Part shown: piece after piece, positions 57,300-64,000 of the stretch | How the letters are laid out: every line of letters begins with the position of its first letter | How positions within the stretch are numbered: the first letter of the stretch is position 1 | Origin: Vombatus ursinus | Taxonomy: Eukaryota; Chordata; Mammalia; Diprotodontia; Vombatidae | DNA: 64,000 bases | Direction of reading: 5' to 3' | Assembly (NCBI RefSeq): GCF_900497805.2 | Contig: NW_020954625.1 | Location: 23,611,105 to 23,675,104, forward strand | Translations under genes and position numbers: made by a program | The notes under the pieces: generated by a model | The model's database searches: none | Told to the model about the DNA's origin: nothing | The model's input: the letters and a program-made list of their open reading frames with translations, nothing else

Positions 57300-59760
57300 C
57301 AATGAACAGCTTTATTTTTTAAAGTCACTTTCAGCTCTGAATTCCTTCTGAACAAGGGAAGTTGGGGAGGGAACCCAATTTAGAAAGCAAAAAAAAGTGT
57401 TACAAACATGTGTAGTCATGTCAAATAAATCCCCAAGTTAGCCATGCCCCACCCCCAACCTCCTGCCCAAAGAACAGCAACCAAAAAATATGTCTCAAAC
57501 TACACTCTGTCACCTCTTTGTGGAGGTGTAGATCCTGTTTCATCATGAGTTCTCTGGAATTGTGGTGGTTCATCATTTTGAGCAGAGTTCCTAAATCTTT
57601 CAAAATTGTCTTTACATTATTGGTGTTACTGTTTAAATTGTTCTCCTGCTCACTTCGCTTTGCATTAGTCCATACACGTCTTAGGTTTCTCTGGAACCAT
57701 CCCTTCCTTTCTTACAGCACAATAATATTCCATCATATTCATATACCACAACCTACTTGTTCAGCCATTCCCTGATTCTTTGAGACCATGAAAAGAGGTG
57801 CTATAAATATATTTGTACATATGGGTCCTTTTCCTCTTTGCCCTCTTTGGTGTATAAGCCTAGTATCAGTATCACAGGGTTGAAGGGTATGCACAATTTA
57901 ATAGCTTTTTGGGCACAATTCCAAATTGCTTTACAGAATGACTGAACTAGTTCACAGTTCCACCAGTAGTACATTAATGGACTTGTTTTCCCACAACCTC
58001 TCCAGTATTTGTCATTTTTTCTTTTTTGACAGCTTTGGCAATCTGATGGATGTGAAAGTGGTCCCTCAGAATATTAATTTACATTTCTTTAATTGGTGAC
58101 TCAGAATTTTTTCCATATGACTTAATATATTAGATTTCTTCCTCTGAAAACTGCCTGTTCCTTTCCTTGGACCATTTTCTAATTAGGGAATGGCTCTTAG
58201 CTTTAAAATTTTGAGCCGGTTCCCTATATATATCTAGAAATGGGACTTTTATCCCACATTGGTTTTATTTTTGCAAAAACTTTAATTTCATATAATCGAA
58301 ACTGTCCATTTTACCTCCTAGAATTCTCTCATGTTTAGTCAGAAACTGTTCCCCATCCATAGATCTGATAGATAATTTCTTTCCTTTTCTTCCACTTAAA
58401 TACATCCATTTGGAGCTTACCTTGGTATATGGTGTAAGATGTTGATCTTTTATCTAGTTTCTGCCAGACTGAGTTCCAGTTTTTGTCAGGTTGAGTTCTT
58501 AGTCCAATAAATTCTATCTTTGGGTTTACCAGATATTAGGTTACAGTGCTCATTTACTTCTGCCATATTGTGTATTAAATCTGTCCCACTGATCAACCTC
58601 TGTTTCTTAACAAGTACCAAGTTGTTTTGATGATTCCTGTTTTGTGGTATAGGTTGAGATATGCATACTCCTATTGCCATTTAAAAATTCCCAGAGGACT
58701 ATCATGTGTAACTTCTCTAAAATTCTCTTTTATCTTTAAGTTGTTTCTTTCTTTTCTTCCTCCTTCCTTTCTTTCTTTCTTCTCCATCCTTCCTTCCTTC
58801 CTTCCTTCCTTCCTTTCTTCCTTTCTTCCTTCCTTTCTTTCTTTCTTTCTTTCTTTCTTTGTTGTTATGGTTTTATTTTTTCCCTTGTAATTCATTTAAC
58901 TTTTCCTTTTTTATTCTGGTGCATGTGTGTTTAATATTGATATTTATTCGTTGTCTATAGTACCTTTCTGCAAAATGTGTTTTGCTATTTATCTCTTTTA
59001 ATTAAGCCTATTTCTTATGTCTTGTTTAAGGCTATGATCGCTACACCTGCCCCACCTCCCTTTTTTTTTTTAACTTCAGCTGAGGCATAATAGATTTTGT
59101 TCCAGCCCCTTATTTTGATTCTGCATGAATTTTTTTTTCTTCAAATGTGCTTCTTGTAAACAGTATATTTTTGAATTCTGCTTTTTAATCCATTTTGCTA
59201 TCTTCAGATTTATGGGTAAGTCCATACCATTGACATCAAAAGTGATTATTCTTACTTGGTTTCCCTCTGTCCTCTTATGTTTTTCCTTTCTATTTATTTT
59301 CTACCCCTGGGGCTCTAGATTTGGTAAAATCTGCTTCTGCTCCTCTGCCCCTCTTCTCTTTCCTTCATAAAATGGTACCTAATCCTAGGTTGTTATCCTT
59401 TCTTTTCTTTAAAACTCATCTTCAAAATTAACCCTCTTTTGTTAGTTTGTTTTGCTTAGAACTAATTCCCCCCTTAATCTACCTTCCATCTTATTTTACA
59501 GCCACTCCATTTTCCCTTTTTCCTCCAGTTCAGTGGAATATGTTTCTGTACCCAACCGTGTGTGTGTCTTCTGCCTTCCTTTGCTAGTTCAGGTGACAGG
59601 TTGGCTGGTTCCCCTACCCGTTCCTCCTTTGATAGCTATCTGCTTAGGAACCTTGGATGTGTAATTTTCTCCACCATTGCTCTCCCTTTTTACTCTCTAG
59701 TGTATTCTTTCCCCACTTCCATTATTCTCATAAGATTGTCAAATCATCCAGAACAACTAT
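57300..59760 (-). mobile_element. Longest L1 LINE fragment, antisense
   Basis: Read on +, the complement of L1 runs from 3' UTR ('cacctctttgtggaggtgta', 'ctcctgctcacttcgctttg') through the ORF2 3' part ('tcatattcatataccacaac', 'gttcacagttccaccagtag', 'ctgaaaactgcctgttcctt', 'aaactgtccattttacctcc', 'ccaagttgttttgatgattc'), then, after an internal loss near 58740-58900, to sequence from much further upstream in ORF2 ('cttcttgtaaacagtatatt', 'gggtaagtccataccattga'). About 2.4 kb of an originally 6-kb-class element. Its right border is unsure. Confidence 0.75.
58745..58860. repeat. (CTTT)n/(CCTT)n microsatellite
   Basis: Pure pyrimidine tetranucleotide units sit at the point where the L1 fragment is broken. 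Confidence 0.95.
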
Positions 59761-59769
59761 ATCGTTGTA

Positions 59770-59905
59770 CATGTCCTTGTCTCCCCCAGTAGAATGTAAG
59801 CTTATTTGTTTGTTTCCTTCTTTCTACCTCTATCCCCAGGGCCTAGCACAATGCCTGGCATATGGTCAACCCTTAGTAAATGCTTGTTGGTTGATTTAAT
59901 TCTGA
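59770..59905 (+). mobile_element. L2 LINE 3' end
   Basis: 'ctcccccagtagaatgtaag', 'cctctatccccagggcctag', 'cacaatgcctggcatatggt', 'agtaaatgcttgttggttga'. Confidence 0.85.
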
Positions 59906-60049
59906 CTTCTCCCTCCCACTCCATGTATTCACTCACAAAACCTTGTCATTTCTACTTCCACATACGTGACCTTTCCCATTTGCCCCTTCTCTTCACTCCC
60001 AGCCTCTCTAGGATCTTACTACCTCTTTCTGAGGCTTTTGCAGTACTTT

Positions 60050-60560
60050 TCTCATTGGTTTCCCTGTGTCTGGTTTCTCCTCCCTCTTCAGTCTGTTGTC
60101 CATTCGGCCGACAGCATTACTGACCATGTCACTCCCCAGCTCAAAAATCCTTAGTGGCTCCCTATTCCCTCTAATACAGGAGATTCCTCAGCCAGCATTG
60201 AAAGCTGTCCCGATTTTGACTCCTACCTGCCTTTTGAGGTTTATTTCCTATTACTTCCCATCATGTCCTCTTTAATCCCACCAAACTAGTCTACTTGCTT
60301 CCGTTTCCCAAAGTCACCCTTTCCCTCCTGTGTCTGTGACTTTGCTCAGGAGGTCCTCTCTCACTGGAATCCATTTGTGGTCAAGATTCAGCCAGGTGTT
60401 ATCTTCTACAGGAAGCCTTTCTTGATTCCCTCTGGTTGTTTGTGCTCTTTCTCTTTCTTCAAATTACCTTGTTTTTACTTCTCTGTGTCCCCCTGCTAGA
60501 ATGCAGCCTTCTTGAGGGCAGGGACTGTTTTGTATTTGTATGTAGGTATTGTTTTATATC
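60050..60560 (+). mobile_element. L2 LINE 3' part
   Basis: 'accatgtcactccccagctc', 'ccttagtggctccctattcc', 'tatcttctacaggaagcctt', 'agaatgcagccttcttgagg'. Good order of L2 blocks, ending before the usual terminus. Confidence 0.8.
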
Positions 60561-60744
60561 CATAGATAATGTGCAGATAATGTCAGACTTTTCTGATATG
60601 TTGGTTAGATTTGCTAAATTGTTTTTTCCCTCTTTTCTTTAATTCTAGGGTGTATGGGATGGCTGTCTGGGAGGGAATACATTGAGAAATTAAGTAATAT
60701 AGAAATAAAGAGTGTTAATAAAGGTTATTGGCGGGGGGAATGCA

Positions 60745-61082
60745 CTGGACAATCCCAAATGCAATCCCACCTGTTCTCTTCCTCCTGTTTATTTCCAACC
60801 TATGGTCATTGTCCTCTCCACCCCTGCTGACCTCGCCTACCCCCATTCTGGCCATGCTTCAAGGCTCAAATCCTTCAGCAGGAGTCCTTCCCCAATCCCC
60901 ATAGCTGCTGGAACATTTAAGTTGATGGGATATTTGTTAGGTAGATTTTTTGTACCTGTTTACTTCTTGTGTCTCTAGTTAGAAAGTGAACTCTCTGAGG
61001 GTAAGGACCTTTGCATCTTCAGTGCTTAGCACAGTGCATGGCACATAGTACCCACTTAACAAATGCTTGTTGATTGATTGGC
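60745..61082 (+). mobile_element. L2 LINE 3' end
   Basis: 'gaactctctgagggtaagga', 'ttcagtgcttagcacagtgc', 'atggcacatagtacccactt', 'aacaaatgcttgttgattga'. Complete terminus. Confidence 0.85.
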
Positions 61083-61840
61083 ATGACTGCCCATCATGAA
61101 ATGCCATCTCCCAGAAAGTCAGAAGTATGACCAAAGGTCATGGAAAGATGTATGGCGGATGTAACATAGTTGCAGCAAATTATTAGGGACAATACTACCC
61201 CAAATATTGAAGGGCGTATGCAGGAAACAATATTCAAGTATCAGGTGAAAGTGGACATGTCCATGGAGAGAAAGTAAGGCTTACCAGATGGGGTCCACAG
61301 GCTCTGGTACCCCCTGCCTGTAATGTTTAGAGACAAGGCACTCTAGGCTTCTTGGGTGGACCCCAAGAGGTGAGCTTGATGGGAGGACGTGGATGAGAGT
61401 CCCATGGTGTGCTGGCAGCGGGGGCATGAATCCCCAGACATCTCTGCCCCTGGGAGAAGCGCCCCACCGAAGGGACCACAGATCCTCTTAACTGTTCCCT
61501 CTCTCTGCGTGCACAGAATGCTCCCAAAACTGGGGAAGATGGGGTTCCTGTCTGATGGCGTTTATAGAAACTGTTTCTTGAGCATGACGAGTATTTTCTC
61601 AACAACTTGTCACAAGTCAGGGGAAGGCATGCCTGGATAATTATTTCTATTCTAGCCATCTTGAGTTCCTGAGCATGTATGACCATTACTTAATGGTCTT
61701 GGTCCAGGAAGGAGTGGGAGCATTGAAATGCTTTCCTTAGAGTTGTCAGGAGTGGTCTCTTCAGCTCTGAGAAAAAGGCTAATAGGAACTTCCTGGTACT
61801 GTCATAGTCAGGGCAGGTGGTCAGGAAATGAAGGGACTAA
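61083..61840. other. Unassigned stretch between LINE copies
   Basis: About 750 bp of mixed composition with no repeat block, coding signature or tandem structure I recognise. A 119-codon frame on - (61327-61686) has no motif I know. It may be unique sequence or an unrecognised repeat. Confidence 0.4.
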
Positions 61841-61900
61841 GCATTTACTAAGCACCTACTATGTGCCAGGCACTGTGCTTAGTGTTTTACAAATGTTTCA
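61840..61900 (-). mobile_element. SINE/L2 end fragment, antisense
   Basis: 'gcatttactaagcacctact', 'atgtgccaggcactgtgctt' is the shared complement of the CORE-SINE/L2 terminus. Confidence 0.7.
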
Positions 61901-61944
61901 TTAGATCATGGGTGACCATTTGATCATACGTGACAGTGGTGGCT

Positions 61945-62690
61945 TCTCTTTAAAAAATATGATTTTTAAAAATTGTTTTAATTCTATCACCCCAAACCCT
62001 CTAATAAAAGATCATATATAAAGCCATAAACTCCAGCTTCTCTATAACTTCCCAAATTACAGATTAAATAATTGATAGAAACATCCTCCTTGCTTGCCTG
62101 TCTTGTTTTTCTTCTGGCTTTTTTAGGGAATTTTGTTTCTGGTGTTATTTATCATGGTCATTATCAAAGTGGGCAAAGTTCTGATTCTGCTTTCTTGACT
62201 CTTCACTCTTCGTGTAAGTCTTCCTATATTTCTTTGTATTCCTGTTTCTTATTTTGTATGAAATAATACTATCCATGTCGTGCCAGAGCCTTGGTTTTTT
62301 CAGCTAGTCCCCAGTCACTAGTAGTGTGGGTGGTTTGTGTTACTGTTATTTGAGGCTATTTTGATTAAGGCTTCTGTACAGATAGCTCTGGGTTTTTACC
62401 CTTTTAGTGATGTCCACAGGCCATAATCCCAGTAACTTGAATCAGTAGGTCAAAGGGTAGCAACAGCTGTGGAACTCTTGTATGTCACCATTTTGCTTTC
62501 CAAATGACTCTACCAACTCACAACACCAAAAATGTGATGGTATGCCTATTTCTTAACAGCTTTGCCAGGGCTGAATTTTCCTGTTTGTGTCTATTTTTGC
62601 CCATTTAAGTGGTATCAGGGGGTATGTAAGTGGTTTCAGTTCACTCTTCTCTTACCATTGGTGAGTTTAAATGCTTTTTCAGGTGGGTGG
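61945..62690 (-). mobile_element. L1 LINE 3' region, antisense
   Basis: 'tgactcttcactcttcgtgt', 'gaaataatactatccatgtc', 'atcagtaggtcaaagggtag', 'accattttgctttccaaatg'. The order matches the other L1 copies, though it is strongly diverged. Confidence 0.55.
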
Positions 62691-63139
62691 TTGTTGCCAA
62701 TCTTGTTTCATCCTTCTGTGGGGGCCACTCTTGTAGCCAGTCAACTGGGTATGGGAATGTGTATAGTCCTTGCCTGCAGTACCCCAAAATACTGGAGGGT
62801 AAAGAAGAAGTGGTTGAGACCCGAGGAGGTACTCGAGTTCTCTCCTTGTAAGAGAATGCGAAGTGAAGCATGCTACAGGGCTAAGGGGAGGAGCCCTTTC
62901 CTTCTTTCCCAGTGACATTGGCGCAGGCTGGCATTCTTAGTCTATGAGAGTTGGGGTTTTTTGAGAACCAAGATGGAGCCAAAGAACTTGCTTCCCTGGT
63001 CTGCTTCCCTGAGGGGTTAAGCTTCGTGCTGGGCACATCCGGCTTGAGCCAGTTGGAGTCTTTGCAGGGTTTGGCGTGGACCTGGGGCTTTCTTGGGTGG
63101 TTTAGTTCTGGGGAGAGCTAAGTGTGAACACCAGTAGAT

Positions 63140-63240
63140 CGAGCCGGAAGACCCGAGTTTTAATGCCAGTCCTGTCATCTGTTGCCTTTGTGACCTCGGA
63201 CCAGCCGATCTCCCATTCTGGGCCAGAAGACCATCCATGT
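63140..63240 (+). mobile_element. MIR SINE fragment
   Basis: 'gccggaagacccgagtttta', 'cctttgtgacctcggaccag'. Diverged. Confidence 0.45.
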
Positions 63241-63968
63241 CTAAGACATAAGGTTCCTAAGTATGGGGAAGCCTGAGGTTTCCTGGCACTTCAAGCCTTC
63301 TGCGATCAGGCTCTCACTTTCCGATTTCTCCTCGTCCTCCTTTACGCTCTCTGCTCCAGCCTGTGGGTCACTAGCAGTTCCCTGAACTCCCTGAGTGGAG
63401 TGGGTCAGTCTCCTCTTGACACAGGTGCTTGCCAAGAGAACTGTCTCGATTGTCACATGTTGGGGGTGGAGGGCTATCCTCATGTGACAAGAGACTCCAG
63501 GCTTTTCCTAATCCTGGTTGCCCTCTGTTAGACCCCCTTAAGCAGCTGCTCCCAGAGCAGAAAACGAGACTCTGTATGAGGCCTGACCAGAGAACAGCAG
63601 AACTGTGGTCTAAGAACAGATCACATTCTGTGCATTAGTTTGCTGAAATTCCAAGGCAAATTATGGTGTTTTTAAAACATTTTTTTGCTTTTGAAGAGTT
63701 TCCACAAACACATCAGACTTCTCCGCCTTCACGAGAGATACGCAATACACATGGAAATGCTTGTGTCCCCAGTAGATCTTATACATAAAGATAAGAAAAG
63801 TAATAGAGATCCTTATGGCATCAAAGGAAAAGGTCAAGTGTGCCATGTTTTCACCTCAAATCACCTATCCCCTGAGTAAGTTTGTACCTTATGTGAGATC
63901 GAGAACCCCCCTTTTTCTGGTAGGCTGAGTTTGCAAAGAGGAAGAAGAACCGATCCGATGTTGTTCTC

Positions 63969-64000
63969 GGCTGCTTAGCTCAGTTGGTGAGAGGCTCAGC
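63969..64000 (+). tRNA. Possible tRNA 5' half (Ile-like), cut by the window end
   Basis: 'ggctgcttagctcagttggt' has a 7-base acceptor-like start, U8/A9, and TAGCTCAGTTGG (63976-63987), which fits the pol III A box. The D-stem CTC/GAG pairs. It resembles tRNA-Ile(AAU) most closely in memory. The anticodon and B box lie outside, so a tRNA fragment or tRNA-derived SINE cannot be ruled out. Confidence 0.3.

Larger units (their letters stand above)
52265..64000. other. Region downstream of PTEN, no gene seen
   Basis: 11.7 kb of SINEs, three antisense L1 regions and three L2 3' ends. In human the next gene, RNLS, is far away, which agrees with an empty region. 52280-52890, 53390-53700, 54545-56530, 56720-57065, 61083-61945 and 62690-63970 have no assignment. 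The 248-codon open frame on - at 52535-53281 partly overlaps SINE sequence and looks accidental. Confidence 0.8.

Noticed and set aside
58671-58895. Lys/Glu-rich minus-strand frame
   Set aside because: Translation of the CTTT/CCTT microsatellite complement.
62680-63000. Possible solo LTR in the downstream region
   Set aside because: A few LTR-like phrases, but I could not identify paired TG/CA ends, a target-site duplication or a poly(A) signal arrangement, so no endogenous retrovirus is claimed here or elsewhere in the window.
63685-63879. 64-codon frame near the window end
   Set aside because: Basic, low-complexity-free frame, but too short and with no recognisable motif; the overlapping minus-strand frame is equally long.
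52265-64000. Start of the next gene (RNLS) downstream
   Set aside because: No exon-like open segment with splice sites or flavoprotein motif on either strand. In human RNLS lies hundreds of kilobases away.

Overview
The window is a mammalian genomic segment carrying most of one gene, the tumour-suppressor phosphatase PTEN, on the + strand. Coding exons 2 to 9 are present (codons 27 to 403 in human numbering), all with GT/AG borders. Seven exons have exactly the human length (85, 45, 44, 239, 142, 167 and 186 nt). Exon 8 is 228 nt, one codon longer than in human. Exon 1, the promoter and the N-terminal extensions lie upstream of the window. The organism is very probably a marsupial: the dominant young repeats are tRNA-derived SINEs with the marsupial head and the 'CCAAGAAAACCCCAAATGGGGTCA'-type tail (quoted in shortened form in the entries), alongside abundant L2, MIR and L1 copies. 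An australidelphian is possible but unproven.

Layout: 1-1225 end of intron 1; exon 2 at 1226-1310; intron 2 (15.2 kb, full of L2 and SINEs); exon 3 at 16464-16508; exon 4 at 19230-19273; exon 5 (catalytic P-loop) at 20203-20441; intron 5 (13.4 kb); exon 6 at 33883-34024; intron 6 (9.5 kb, a dense LINE block); exon 7 at 43550-43716; exon 8 at 45721-45948; exon 9 at 48843-49028; 3' UTR about 49029-52264, ending at the site I recall for the human transcript. The remaining 11.7 kb is intergenic: SINEs, antisense L1 copies, several L2 3' ends, stretches I cannot assign, and a tRNA-like 5' half cut by the window end.

The predicted protein keeps every catalytic feature of PTEN (D92, [11 protein letters not shown]-loop, TI loop, CBR3 loop, phosphorylated C-tail, ITKV PDZ ligand). 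I count 14 substitutions and one inserted glycine against human PTEN over about 377 residues. They fall mostly in the C2 domain and its disordered loop. That is many for a protein that barely changes among mammals, and it is the main point worth following up, together with a well-preserved 3' UTR that keeps microRNA seed sites. I see no second protein-coding gene; the other long open frames lie in introns or repeats.
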